64,000 nt of DNA, from NCBI RefSeq assembly GCF_002082565.1, contig NZ_CP020562.1, positions 1,426,001 through 1,490,000 of the forward strand, given 5' to 3'. Positions within the stretch are counted from its first letter, which is position 1; the number at the start of each line of letters is the position of its first letter. Under the pieces are notes generated by a model, which worked only from the letters and a program-made list of their open reading frames with translations, was not told the origin of the DNA and searched no databases. Both the position numbers and the translations under genes were made by a program. The stretch comes from Halomonas sp. GT (GTDB taxonomy: Bacteria > Pseudomonadota > Gammaproteobacteria > Pseudomonadales > Halomonadaceae). Of the stretch, positions 47,104 through 55,671 are shown in pieces.

Positions 47104-49970
47104 TAGCGGGCCTCCAGGGCGTCACGCACCTCATCGCTGGTGGCTTTACTCAGTGCTAATTGGGCAGTGGCTTTTGCATCGGCAAGATCAAATTCACGCA
47201 GGCGAGCTTTGACTAGCGGAATTTGTCGCGCACTGACGGAAAGCTCATCAACGCCTAACCCTACCAGGACTGGCACGGCCATGGCGTCCGAGGCTAGCTC
47301 GCCGCATACGCCGACCCATTTGCCGTGGGCATGGGCGGCATCGACGGTCATTTGAATCAAACGCAGCACGGCGGGGTGCAGGCCATCGGCCTGGGCAGAA
47401 AGCTCTGGATGGCCGCGGTCGATGGCCAGGGTGTACTGAGTTAAATCGTTAGTGCCAACGGAGAAGAAGTCCACCTCGGCCGCCAGCGTAGGTGCTAGCA
47501 GTGCGCTGGAGGGTACTTCGATCATCACGCCCAGTTGCACATCAGTGGCGCGCTGCTGTGGTGGGATTTCGCTAAGCAGGCGGTCATAGATGACGTTGGC
47601 GGCGCGGAATTCAGCGACATCCTTAACCATCGGCAGCATGATGCGTAGCGGACGGCCGACAGCTGCCATCAGCAGCGCGCGGATTTGTGTTTCCAGCACT
47701 TCCGGTTCGGTCAGCGCTAAGCGAATGCCGCGTAGGCCAAGGAAAGGATTGTCTTCCTGGGGAACCGGCCAGTAGGGCAGCGGCTTGTCGCCACCCACAT
47801 CCAAAGTACGCGCGACCAGCGGACGGCCATCCAAGGCATCGGTGGCTTCGCGGTACTCGGCAATTTGGGTGGCTAGGTCCGGTGCGCTTGAGTAGGCCAT
47901 AAACAGGAATTCGGTGCGCAGCAGGCCAACACCTTCGGCACCGCGTTCAACCGCATCGGCGGCGTGGGCGGTGTTACCAAGATTGGCTGCCACTTCTACC
48001 CGATGACCATCGCGGGTTTGGGCTTGCTCAAAACGCAGCTCCCAGGCATCGGCTTCGCGCTGTTGCTGGTCGAGAAGCTGTTGTTCCGCGCGCTGCAGAC
48101 GCTCTTCGGAAGGCTGGGAGGTAACCCGCCCACGTTCACCATCCAGAATCATCATGCTGCCGTTATGCAACGCCATGACGGCTTCACCGGCGCCGACAAC
48201 AGCGGGAATGCCCAGGGCGCGAGCCAGAATAGCACTGTGAGCGGTGGCGCCGCCGCGCACGGTAAGCAGGCCGCGTACGCGTGAGGTATCCAGGCGGGCA
48301 ACGTCGGAAGGGCCGATGTCATCCATCACCAGAATATACGGGTGGTCAGGCGGCTCGGGCAGTTGGACATCGCACAATACGCCCAGCACGCGGCGGCCTA
48401 CGTCGCGCAGGTCGGCGGCGCGCTCGGCCAGCAGGCGGTCGGCGAGCATTTCCTGAGCGTGGGCGGCGGTTTCAATGGCATTCCACCAACCGGCTTCTGC
48501 TGAACGACCTTCACGAATCGCATCAATGGCAGCGTGGTGCAACTCGGGGTCGTCGAGCATCTCTTCGTGCATCGAGAGAATATCGGCCACTTCACCGCCA
48601 GGGGCGTTGTGCACCAGTGCCTGTAGTTGAGCAGCGCCTTCTTTGAGAGCCACTTTCAGGCGACTAATTTCAAGTTCGGGGTCGCTGGCGTGTTCGGCGT
48701 AGTCGAACTGCATCGGGCGAATCGCAAACACCGGCGCAATGGCTAAGCCCGGCGAGGCGGCAACGCCGGTGTGGGGCGCATCGGCGACTAACGGTTCAAC
48801 GGGCTTGCTCGTGTTAGTCACCGACTTGGCATCAAAGCCGCCGTCGAACGGCGTTACTTTCTCGCCCAAGCCTTCTTCGATCGCAGCGGAAACGGCGTCC
48901 AGTGCAGCCGTTGCCTGCTCACCTTCGGCAGAAAGAATCAGCCACTGACCACGCCGTGCTCCCAAGCCAATCACTTTGGTGAGGCTGGCGGCAGAAACCG
49001 TGGAGGCACTGCCTTCTTCAAGGCGTACGTTAATCGGTATTGATTGCGCGCGGGCGACCTGTACCAGCTGTTTCGCTGGACGAGCGTGCAGGCCATGGGG
49101 GTTCAAGACGCGCACGCGACGAGTCTGAGTGCTGGCGGTTTCGCCCGCCAGCGTGGCCAGCAGCTGTGCGCTGCTTTTGCCCACCAAGCTATCACTTTCG
49201 CCGTTCTCTAGCATGGCTAATAGCTGTTCCAGCAGTGGGCGGTGGGCATCGCCACTGGCCGCTAAACAGAACAGCGCATGGACAGGGTGATCACTATGCT
49301 CAAGTTTAGGATCGGCTGGCGTGGCAACGCCTAGTGAGGGTTGTGTCACCCCTTGGACGTGGCTTGCCAACCAAAATCCCTTGCCCAGCCATTGGGGGGA
49401 AGCACTGGCGATGGCACTAATAAAAGCGTTATCAACACAGCCACTTTGGCGAAGCCGAGCGGCAGCGGCCAGGGCGAGCTCTTGAGGGTCGCGAGCAGGG
49501 AAATTAACGCACAGCGTATCAGCATCCAGGCGCGGCTCAAGCGCTGGCTTGGAAAGTAAACGCGCTACCTCGACAGCCGAACTGGCGCTGGCGAGCTGGT
49601 TGGCGACGCCGTCGCGGTCTAAGACGTGGGTTAATTGACGCAGGATGTCTAGATGTTCGTCATTTTGCGCGGCTATCGTCACCAGAACATAGACCGTCTG
49701 GCCGTCATGCCACTGAACGCCTTTGGGGAACTGCAGCACCCTCACGCCGGTATGTTTTACGTGCTGACGGCTTTCCGGCGTGCCGTGTGGAATGGCAATC
49801 GCATTACCAAGATAGGTTGACGACTGCGCTTCACGGGCATGGAGGCCATCACGGTACTCGGCCTCAACTAAGCCCGCATCCGTTAGCGCCTTAGCGGCGA
49901 TGTCGAGTGCAGCTTGCCAGTCGTCCGCATGGCGGTCGAGCAAGATGTCATCTGGGCCGAGAGTTAACAT
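47103..49970 (-). CDS. fruB: Multiphosphoryl transfer protein, EIIA(Fru)-HPr-EI fusion
   Basis: A 955-residue cytosolic phosphocarrier that carries the whole soluble PTS chain for fructose. The EIIA domain (residues about 5-145) has its phospho-His62 in IAIPHGTPES. A middle domain links to HPr (about 283-372), with active His295 in GLHARPAKQL. Enzyme I begins near 400 (GVAASPGLAIAP), has phospho-His578 in RGGATAHSAILARALG, MIEVPSSALL and FSVGTNDLTQYTLAIDRG in the PEP-binding barrel, and GVCGELASDA carrying the catalytic Cys near its end. AGGAG lies six bases upstream of the ATG. The domain order matches the FruB of Pseudomonas and other non-enteric Gammaproteobacteria, which lets fructose uptake run without a separate EI and HPr. 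Confidence 0.95.
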   Translation of the reverse strand: MLTLGPDDILLDRHADDWQAALDIAAKALTDAGLVEAEYRDGLHAREAQSSTYLGNAIAIPHGTPESRQHVKHTGVRVLQFPKGVQWHDGQTVYVLVTIAAQNDEHLDILRQLTHVLDRDGVANQLASASSAVEVARLLSKPALEPRLDADTLCVNFPARDPQELALAAAARLRQSGCVDNAFISAIASASPQWLGKGFWLASHVQGVTQPSLGVATPADPKLEHSDHPVHALFCLAASGDAHRPLLEQLLAMLENGESDSLVGKSSAQLLATLAGETASTQTRRVRVLNPHGLHARPAKQLVQVARAQSIPINVRLEEGSASTVSAASLTKVIGLGARRGQWLILSAEGEQATAALDAVSAAIEEGLGEKVTPFDGGFDAKSVTNTSKPVEPLVADAPHTGVAASPGLAIAPVFAIRPMQFDYAEHASDPELEISRLKVALKEGAAQLQALVHNAPGGEVADILSMHEEMLDDPELHHAAIDAIREGRSAEAGWWNAIETAAHAQEMLADRLLAERAADLRDVGRRVLGVLCDVQLPEPPDHPYILVMDDIGPSDVARLDTSRVRGLLTVRGGATAHSAILARALGIPAVVGAGEAVMALHNGSMMILDGERGRVTSQPSEERLQRAEQQLLDQQQREADAWELRFEQAQTRDGHRVEVAANLGNTAHAADAVERGAEGVGLLRTEFLFMAYSSAPDLATQIAEYREATDALDGRPLVARTLDVGGDKPLPYWPVPQEDNPFLGLRGIRLALTEPEVLETQIRALLMAAVGRPLRIMLPMVKDVAEFRAANVIYDRLLSEIPPQQRATDVQLGVMIEVPSSALLAPTLAAEVDFFSVGTNDLTQYTLAIDRGHPELSAQADGLHPAVLRLIQMTVDAAHAHGKWVGVCGELASDAMAVPVLVGLGVDELSVSARQIPLVKARLREFDLADAKATAQLALSKATSDEVRDALEAR

Positions 49971-50025
49971 AGGGTTCTCCTGTAAACGCTGTCAGCCAAG
50001 GGTAATGTCTGCAGCGTGATCATGC

Positions 50026-50037
50026 TTAAACGTTGGT
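50026..50037. promoter_or_regulatory. Possible third, weak Cra site
   Basis: TTAAACGTTGGT resembles the left half of a Cra box. It lies 56 bp upstream of fruB. Support is weak. Confidence 0.25.
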
Positions 50038-50061
50038 CGTAGAGCGTTGAGCTTCGCTGGA

Positions 50062-50073
50062 TGAATCGTGTCA
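50062..50073. promoter_or_regulatory. Cra/FruR-like operator, imperfect
   Basis: TGAATCGTGTCA matches the left half of the Cra consensus TGAAWCGWTTCA exactly and the right half partly. It lies in the fruB-cra divergent region. Confidence 0.55.
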
Positions 50074-50094
50074 TCTGTGGTTAGTTGGCTATGC

Positions 50095-50106
50095 TGAATC
50101 GATTCA
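50095..50106. promoter_or_regulatory. Cra/FruR operator, perfect palindrome
   Basis: TGAATCGATTCA is a perfect 12-bp palindrome that fits the Cra consensus TGAAWCGWTTCA. It lies 91 bp before cra and 125 bp before fruB and could control both. Confidence 0.75.
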
Positions 50107-50196
50107 CTTAAAGACACAAGGGTTGTCTTTCTAGACTTTAGTCTGGGTGGGGAGAAACGGCTGATAAACTACACCGGCAACCAGAGGGAGAATTGC

Positions 50197-51174
50197 ATGA
50201 CACTTGCCGACATTGCCCGGCTTGCGGGCGTATCGCGCACCACGGCGAGCTATGTAATTAATGGCCAGGCCGAGCAACGGCGTATTAGTAATGCCACCAT
50301 TGAGAAAGTAATGGCGGTCGTGCGGCAGCATCGCTATCACATTGACCCGCAGGCAGCAGCGCTGCGTCGTGGGGCAAGTCGGCTGATTGGATTGATCGTG
50401 CCGGATCTTGAAAATATCAGCTATGCGCGGCTCGCGAAACGCTTAGAGCGTGGCGCGAGAGAGAAGGGCTATCAGCTGTTGGTGGCTAGCTCAGATGACT
50501 GTGCCGATAGCGAGCGCGCTTTGGCATTGGCGCTTCGCGCGCAGCGCTGTGAGGTGCTTATTACCGCCAGCTGCCTTGCCGAAGAGGACACCTTCTATTC
50601 TGATTTGGTGGATGAAGGCTGGTGCGTTGTGGGAATGGACCGTGGGCTTGCGCCGGCACGTTTTGCTAGTGTCGTCAGTAACGATCAAGACGCAGCATAT
50701 GCGCTAACGCGCTCGGTCATTACGGGTAGCACGCGGCGGGTGGCGTGGTTAGAAGCGATGCCAAGCTTGTCGATCAGTCGTGAGCGGAGGGTGGGTTTTC
50801 AGTCAGCACTACAAGACAGCTCTATCGAGCCGGTTTTACTTAGCGGTACGCACTACGAGCGTAGCGAAGGTGCCCGTCTTGCCGCTCAACTGCTGGATGA
50901 GAAGGGGGGCGCTGACGCGTTGATCACCGCGTCTTATGTGCTGATGGAAGGGGTGTTTGACGTGTTTCTGGAGCGTGGTGGGCTACCAGAAGAGATGCGG
51001 TTGGCCACCTTTGGCGACCACCGCTTATTGGACTTTCTGCCGCAACCGGTGAATTCAGCGTTGCAAGATTATGATCGCATTGCTGAACTCACCCTGCGCT
51101 GTGCCCTGAATGCCATGAACGGTGACTATCAGTGTGGGCAGCAGGTCGTGGCGCGCCACCTGCATACCCGATAA
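50197..51174 (+). CDS. cra: LacI-family catabolite repressor/activator (fructose repressor)
   Basis: A 325-residue DNA-binding protein. The N-terminal helix-turn-helix MTLADIARLAGVSRTTASYV with the hinge helix (residues 1-60) has the shape of Cra/FruR and not of generic LacI: the recognition helix is SRTTASYVINGQ, and the hinge segment is followed by RGASRLIGLIVPDLENISYARL. The periplasmic-binding-protein-like effector domain spans about 62-325. Cra responds to fructose-1-phosphate or fructose-1,6-bisphosphate. It is divergent from fruBKA with two Cra-like boxes between them, which supports a local fructose repressor role. AGAGGGAG precedes the ATG. Confidence 0.92.
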   Translation: MTLADIARLAGVSRTTASYVINGQAEQRRISNATIEKVMAVVRQHRYHIDPQAAALRRGASRLIGLIVPDLENISYARLAKRLERGAREKGYQLLVASSDDCADSERALALALRAQRCEVLITASCLAEEDTFYSDLVDEGWCVVGMDRGLAPARFASVVSNDQDAAYALTRSVITGSTRRVAWLEAMPSLSISRERRVGFQSALQDSSIEPVLLSGTHYERSEGARLAAQLLDEKGGADALITASYVLMEGVFDVFLERGGLPEEMRLATFGDHRLLDFLPQPVNSALQDYDRIAELTLRCALNAMNGDYQCGQQVVARHLHTR

Positions 51175-51227
51175 GCCCCATTGATTCGTTCAGAGCTTGA
51201 GTTGTTAAGACCTTGAGTTGTTAAGAA

Positions 51228-51704
51228 CTATACCGTGCGGGCTTGAGCCCAGGCCTGCGCATCCGGAATAGACATATCGTAGCGTTCACTGAGATAGGGC
51301 GACGACAGTAAAAAGTCGGCGCTCGCCGCATTGCATGCCACCGGCACGTTCCACAGCGCGGCTAAGCGCAGCAGCGCTTTGACATCAGGGTCGTGGGGCT
51401 GAGGGGCAAACGGATCCCAGAAGAAAATCAGCACGTCTAGCTGTTGTTCGGCAATACGCGCGCCAATTTGCTGATCACCGCCTAGCGGCCCGCTCATCAA
51501 CCCCTCGACCTCTAGGCCAAGCGAACTTTTAAGCCGCCCAGCGGTCGTCCCCGTACCAATAAGCGTGTGCTGGCTGAGTGTTTCCTGCCAGCGTGTTGCC
51601 CACTCCAACATTTCGGTTTTTTTGCCGTCGTGGGCAATTAGCGCAATGCGTTTACGCGGTTGCAGCGTACGAACGGCTTGGCGGGGGGGACGTGCGTCGC
51701 TCAT
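51228..51704 (-). CDS. mgsA: Methylglyoxal synthase
   Basis: A 158-residue cytosolic enzyme that converts dihydroxyacetone phosphate to methylglyoxal and phosphate, a bypass used when sugar phosphates build up. The motifs are RIALIAHDGKKTEMLEW (His25/Asp26), GTGTTAGRL (phosphate binding), the catalytic Asp77 in SGPLGGDQQIGARIAE, and FFWDPFAPQPHDPDVKALLR. An N-terminal extension of about 15 residues precedes the usual start. It is 49 bp downstream of pyk on the same strand, so the two are probably co-transcribed and link the phosphate-releasing bypass to pyruvate kinase. No clear terminator follows before the convergent cra gene. Confidence 0.95.
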   Translation of the reverse strand: MSDARPPRQAVRTLQPRKRIALIAHDGKKTEMLEWATRWQETLSQHTLIGTGTTAGRLKSSLGLEVEGLMSGPLGGDQQIGARIAEQQLDVLIFFWDPFAPQPHDPDVKALLRLAALWNVPVACNAASADFLLSSPYLSERYDMSIPDAQAWAQARTV

Positions 51705-51753
51705 GGCATGGCTCTCCAGTTAACATTCCGGCTATTTCAGGTCACAGTTAGAT

Positions 51754-53220
51754 TTACGCTTCTTCAACGGCCAGCACTTTCATGGTGTTGGTGCCGCCGT
51801 GGGCGTTCATGTGGTCGCCGCGGGTAAGAATGACATGATCACCAGGGTGTGCCAAACCATGAGCTTGCAGTAGCTTGACGGCTTCTTGATTGAGTTCTTT
51901 AGGGTCCATGTGAGTTGTGTCGAAGGGAATCGACACGACGCCGCGATAAAGCGCCATGCGCCGTTGGGCAATCGGGCTATGTGCAAGGCCAACAATCGGC
52001 AGGCCAGAGCGAATGCGTGAGGCAATCAGTGGCGTATAACCTGTTGAGGTCATGCAGGCTATGGCGCGTACGCCCGTTAGGTGGTTAGCGGCATACATGG
52101 CAGAGAGGGCAATGGTTTCATCAATGCGCTCGAAGCCTTCATGAATACGGTGGCCTGATGACTGAGCAATACGTTCGCGCTCAGCGCCGAGGCATACCCT
52201 ATCCATCGCTTGAATGGTTTCTACCGGATAGTCACCCGCGGCGGTTTCCGCAGAAAGCATGACGGCGTCTGTGGCATCAAGCACTGCGTTAGCCACGTCG
52301 AATACTTCCGCGCGGGTGGGCAGTGGCGACTCAATCATTGACTCCATCATTTGTGTGGCGGTAATTACCGCGCGGTTAAGCGTGCGAGCATGTTTGATGA
52401 TGCGTTTTTGAGTGCCGATCAATGAGGCATCGCCAATTTCTACGCCTAAGTCGCCTCGGGCGACCATTACGGCTTCAGAGGCTTCGATAATGCCATCCAG
52501 TGTCTCATCATCGGCAACCGCTTCGGCGCGCTCAAGCTTGGCAACCAAACCTATTTCCTTGCCTGCTTCGCCGAGCAGTTCGCGAGCTTCTTGCATATCA
52601 GCAGCACTGCGCGGGAACGATACCGCCAAGTAATCCACCCCGATATCGATCGCAGTGTTTAGGTCTTCTTTATCTTTTTCGGTAAGCGCAGGGGCGGATA
52701 GTCCACCCCCTTGCTTGTTGATGCCTTTGTTATTGGAAAGCTTGCCACCTACATGAACGCGGGTGTGCACTTCTTGATCAATAATCGAGGTGACATCCAG
52801 CACGACACGGCCATCATCCAGCAGTAGTCGGTCACCCGGCGCAACATCGTCAATCAGTGACTTGTAATCACAGCCGACGCGCTCGGCCGTGCCGCTGTTG
52901 GCATCTAGGGCCATGTCGAGCACGAAAGGTTGGCCAATATCCAAGTGAACGGCACCTTCGGCAAAGCGGGATATACGAATTTTTGGCCCTTGCAGGTCAC
53001 CCAGTGCGGCAACGCTACGATTTAGTCGCTGGGCGATCTCGCGTACCTCTTTCAAGCGGCGGCGATGGTCATCTGCGGCGCCATGGGAGAAATTTAGCCG
53101 CACGACATCAACGCCCGCTTTTAGCATGGCTTCCAGGACGCCAGGGCGATCGCTTGCTGGGCCAAGCGTCGCGACAATCTTGGTGCGGCGAAGGGGAGTG
53201 GGAGATGTTGAGCGAGTCAT
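51754..53220 (-). CDS. pyk: Pyruvate kinase
   Basis: A 488-residue enzyme that makes pyruvate and ATP from phosphoenolpyruvate and [23 protein letters not shown] opens the barrel, [17 protein letters not shown] follows, the catalytic Lys is in [12 protein letters not shown] (near 225), [11 protein letters not shown] carries the metal site, and [28 protein letters not shown] complete the core. The C-terminal regulatory domain ends [13 protein letters not shown]. The length suggests the PykA type more than PykF. AGGAGT lies eight bases upstream of the ATG. It is divergent from gap, with a HexR-like palindrome in the shared 211-bp region, and probably co-transcribed with mgsA. Confidence 0.96.
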   Translation of the reverse strand: MTRSTSPTPLRRTKIVATLGPASDRPGVLEAMLKAGVDVVRLNFSHGAADDHRRRLKEVREIAQRLNRSVAALGDLQGPKIRISRFAEGAVHLDIGQPFVLDMALDANSGTAERVGCDYKSLIDDVAPGDRLLLDDGRVVLDVTSIIDQEVHTRVHVGGKLSNNKGINKQGGGLSAPALTEKDKEDLNTAIDIGVDYLAVSFPRSAADMQEARELLGEAGKEIGLVAKLERAEAVADDETLDGIIEASEAVMVARGDLGVEIGDASLIGTQKRIIKHARTLNRAVITATQMMESMIESPLPTRAEVFDVANAVLDATDAVMLSAETAAGDYPVETIQAMDRVCLGAERERIAQSSGHRIHEGFERIDETIALSAMYAANHLTGVRAIACMTSTGYTPLIASRIRSGLPIVGLAHSPIAQRRMALYRGVVSIPFDTTHMDPKELNQEAVKLLQAHGLAHPGDHVILTRGDHMNAHGGTNTMKVLAVEEA

Positions 53221-53282
53221 AAAAGTTACTCCTATTGACCATCTTGGCGGTGATTAATTATTGGACTACGATAGCCTTTATA

Positions 53283-53296
53283 TAGTAATTTTACTA
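53283..53296. promoter_or_regulatory. Candidate HexR operator between pyk and gap
   Basis: TAGTAATTTTACTA is an inverted repeat (TAGTAA, TT, TTACTA) in the context TATAGTAATTTTACTACATA. HexR boxes known in Gammaproteobacteria have this form and control gap and pyk. A second, less regular TAGTAA...TTACTG lies at 53375-53391. No hexR gene is in the window. Confidence 0.55.
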
Positions 53297-53431
53297 CATA
53301 TTGGGATGTTATTAGCCTTTAAGGGCAGTTTGGATAGGTAAAAATTGACCTAAAGGCGAATAAATACGTATTTTTAGTAATTTTTTTACTGGATACGCCA
53401 TCGACTACCACTGCTTGACTGAGGTGCCATC

Positions 53432-54436
53432 ATGACAATAAGAGTTGCTATTAACGGATTTGGACGGATTGGTCGTAACGTACTGCGTGCGCTGTACGAA
53501 AATAGCTACCGGGATCGTGTCCAAGTGGTTGCGATTAATGATTTAGGTGATCCTTCCCTGAACTCGCATCTGCTGCGTCACGATACGGTTCACGGCCACT
53601 TTCCTTTTGCCGTTGAGCATGATGCCGAAAGTATTCGTGTGGATGGCGATCGCATCGCGATCTCTTCTGAGCGTGATCCTAGCCTGCTTCCTTGGGCATC
53701 CATGAACATTGATCTCGTCATGGAGTGCACAGGCTTGTTCACTAAGCGAGAAGCCGCTGCCAAGCATATAGAAGCGGGTGCTAAGCGTGTGTTGATTTCT
53801 GCACCCAGCCCCGATGCTGACGCTACTATCGTATATGGCGTTAATGACGATATTTTGACGGCTGAACACACGGTGGTCTCCAATGCGTCGTGCACGACTA
53901 ACTGCTTGGCGCCTGTCGCCAAAGCGTTAAACGATGCTGTAGGCATTGAAAATGGCTTGATGACCACGGTCCATGCCTACACCAACGACCAGAACCTATC
54001 GGATGTTTATCACTCCGACCCTTACCGCGCGCGTAGTGCGACGCATTCGATGATTCCGACCAAAACAGGCGCAGCAGCGGCCGTTGGTTTGGTTTTGCCT
54101 GAGCTGGCAGGTAAGTTTGATGGGTTAGCCGTACGCGTACCGGTGATCAACGTTTCCCTGGTAGATTTAACATTTACGGCAAGCCGCGATACCACCAAAG
54201 AAGAGATCAATGCAATTGTTGAAAAAGCAGCGGCGAACTCGTCTGTGCTAGCGGTTAACGCACAGCCGCTGGTGTCTATTGATTTCAATCATGACGCACA
54301 CTCGTCTACTTTTGATGCTAATCACACCCGTGTGAATGGCCGCCTGGTGAAAATTATGGCGTGGTACGACAACGAGTGGGGTTTCTCCAACCGTATGTTA
54401 GATACCGCCCTTGCCATGCAGAAAACGGCCAAATAG
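53432..54436 (+). CDS. gap: Glyceraldehyde-3-phosphate dehydrogenase, type I
   Basis: A 334-residue glycolytic and gluconeogenic enzyme. [19 protein letters not shown] is the nucleotide-binding start. The catalytic Cys154 is in [17 protein letters not shown] and the assisting His181 in [11 protein letters not shown]. Asp37 in AINDLGD is the residue typical of NAD preference. The end [20 protein letters not shown] is fully conserved. GAGGT precedes the ATG. It is divergent from pyk across a HexR-like site. The stop lies only 14 bp from the stop of the convergent LacI gene, so its terminator hairpin falls inside that gene. Confidence 0.96.
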   Translation: MTIRVAINGFGRIGRNVLRALYENSYRDRVQVVAINDLGDPSLNSHLLRHDTVHGHFPFAVEHDAESIRVDGDRIAISSERDPSLLPWASMNIDLVMECTGLFTKREAAAKHIEAGAKRVLISAPSPDADATIVYGVNDDILTAEHTVVSNASCTTNCLAPVAKALNDAVGIENGLMTTVHAYTNDQNLSDVYHSDPYRARSATHSMIPTKTGAAAAVGLVLPELAGKFDGLAVRVPVINVSLVDLTFTASRDTTKEEINAIVEKAAANSSVLAVNAQPLVSIDFNHDAHSSTFDANHTRVNGRLVKIMAWYDNEWGFSNRMLDTALAMQKTAK

Positions 54437-54450
54437 TACCTGGCTGATTT

Positions 54451-55500
54451 TTATGGGCAAGTGTCACCCAGCAGCAACTCTGTTTTGAGTAGCTGCTGGG
54501 TTTTGGGTATCCGACCTAGAATCATTTTTGCCGCCACGCGGCCTTTGCCCGCACTGTCCTGGCGCACGGTCGTTAAACGCGGTGCTCTATATTGCCCTTC
54601 AGCAATGCCATCAAAGCCTGTAATTCTTAGCTCCCCAGGTACGTGAATGCCGCGCTGTTCGGCTAGCGTAAGCGCGGTAAGCGCAATACGGTCTGACATA
54701 CACAGCAACAGATCCGGGCGCTGCTTGGCAGGCAAGTCAAGGATTTCTGTGATTACCGGTGAGCACACGTCAAACACGTTCTCTTCGATATTCCACAGTG
54801 GGATCTGTTCAGCATCAAAGCCATGTTCGGTGAGTGCGGCATGAAATCCGGCCAGGCGCGCACGGCTGATGGTGCTAGTGTCTGGAAGTAGGGTGTGCAC
54901 TTTGGTGACTCGGCCGTTGCAATGCTCTTTTGTCAGGCGAAGATTAATTACCGCAGGCCGCTGTGGCCGCGTTTTTAATGCGTGCTGGGCAAGGTGGTAG
55001 CTCGCGTCTTGGTCATCGATATGAACAGTCGGGCTGCCGTCAATATCAAAATCCACAGACACCAGTGGCCGCTGCGAAGGCAGCTCGCTTAGAAGCTTGT
55101 TATTAGGCATCAGGCCGTAAACGATAAAGCCATCGGCAATGTTTGCGGACCCTGGCGGCTGTGAAGCATGGCCTCGACCAGGCAGTAGTAGCATGGTATG
55201 ACCATGTGCATCGAGTACTTCAGCGACACCGGATAAAAATTCACTGGCGACAGCATCATTGAGGCTGTAGGTCAGGCTTTCGGCAAGAATAACCGCAACA
55301 ATGCTGGAACGCCCAGTACGCAGACTGCGGGCCTTGGCATCTGGACCGTTATACCCAAGGCGTTTGGCCTCGCTTAAAATACGATCGCGCAGAAGTGGCG
55401 AAAGCTGGTCGGGGCGGTTGAAGGCATTTGATATTGTCGCGGTGGAAACGCCGAGTTCTGTGGCAAGATCCTTGAGAGTCATTCTACGATGGGCTGTCAC
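54451..55500 (-). CDS. LacI-family regulator, probable alpha-glucoside operon repressor
   Basis: A 349-residue repressor. The helix-turn-helix MTLKDLATELGVSTATISNA with the hinge (RDRILSEAKRLGYNGPDAKA) occupies residues about 7-65, and the sugar-binding effector domain runs to about 340. The GTG start at 55500 has AGGAT upstream; an internal ATG at 55482 lacks a site. It is the first gene past the aglK-type ATPase on the same strand but behind a strong terminator, so it is probably expressed on its own. The position and the LacI-type palindromes in front of the binding-protein gene suggest that it controls alpha-glucoside use, like AglR of Sinorhizobium. The inducer is inferred. Confidence 0.82.
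   Translation of the reverse strand: MTAHRRMTLKDLATELGVSTATISNAFNRPDQLSPLLRDRILSEAKRLGYNGPDAKARSLRTGRSSIVAVILAESLTYSLNDAVASEFLSGVAEVLDAHGHTMLLLPGRGHASQPPGSANIADGFIVYGLMPNNKLLSELPSQRPLVSVDFDIDGSPTVHIDDQDASYHLAQHALKTRPQRPAVINLRLTKEHCNGRVTKVHTLLPDTSTISRARLAGFHAALTEHGFDAEQIPLWNIEENVFDVCSPVITEILDLPAKQRPDLLLCMSDRIALTALTLAEQRGIHVPGELRITGFDGIAEGQYRAPRLTTVRQDSAGKGRVAAKMILGRIPKTQQLLKTELLLGDTCP
54467..54504 (+). terminator. gap terminator embedded in the convergent LacI gene
   Basis: CCCAGCAGC-A-ACTC (54467-54480) pairs with GAGT-A-GCTGCTGGG (54487-54500), with one A-A mismatch and a six-base loop. TTTT follows on the plus strand only. The whole hairpin lies within the last codons of the LacI-family gene on the opposite strand. 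Confidence 0.8.
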
Positions 55501-55570
55501 GGGCTTCCTATCCTGTTTAATTATTTGAGTGTTATTTTACATCGCAGGCTAATGAATTGAATCTGGCGCA

Positions 55571-55636
55571 CAAAAATACGGCCTTGACGTTGTTTCTACT
55601 ACCTTTGCATAAAGAGGTAGTAGCATCAAAGGCCGT
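55571..55636 (-). terminator. Nested-stem terminator of the alpha-glucoside operon
   Basis: Outer arms ACGGCCTT (55578-55585) and AAGGCCGT (55629-55636) enclose an inner hairpin CTACTACCT/AGGTAGTAG. Read on the minus strand the outer stem is followed by ATTTTTG. It lies 36 bp past the ATPase stop. Confidence 0.8.
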
Positions 55637-55671
55637 TGTTCGCTTAGCAACAGCGCAGTCGATTGTGTTCG

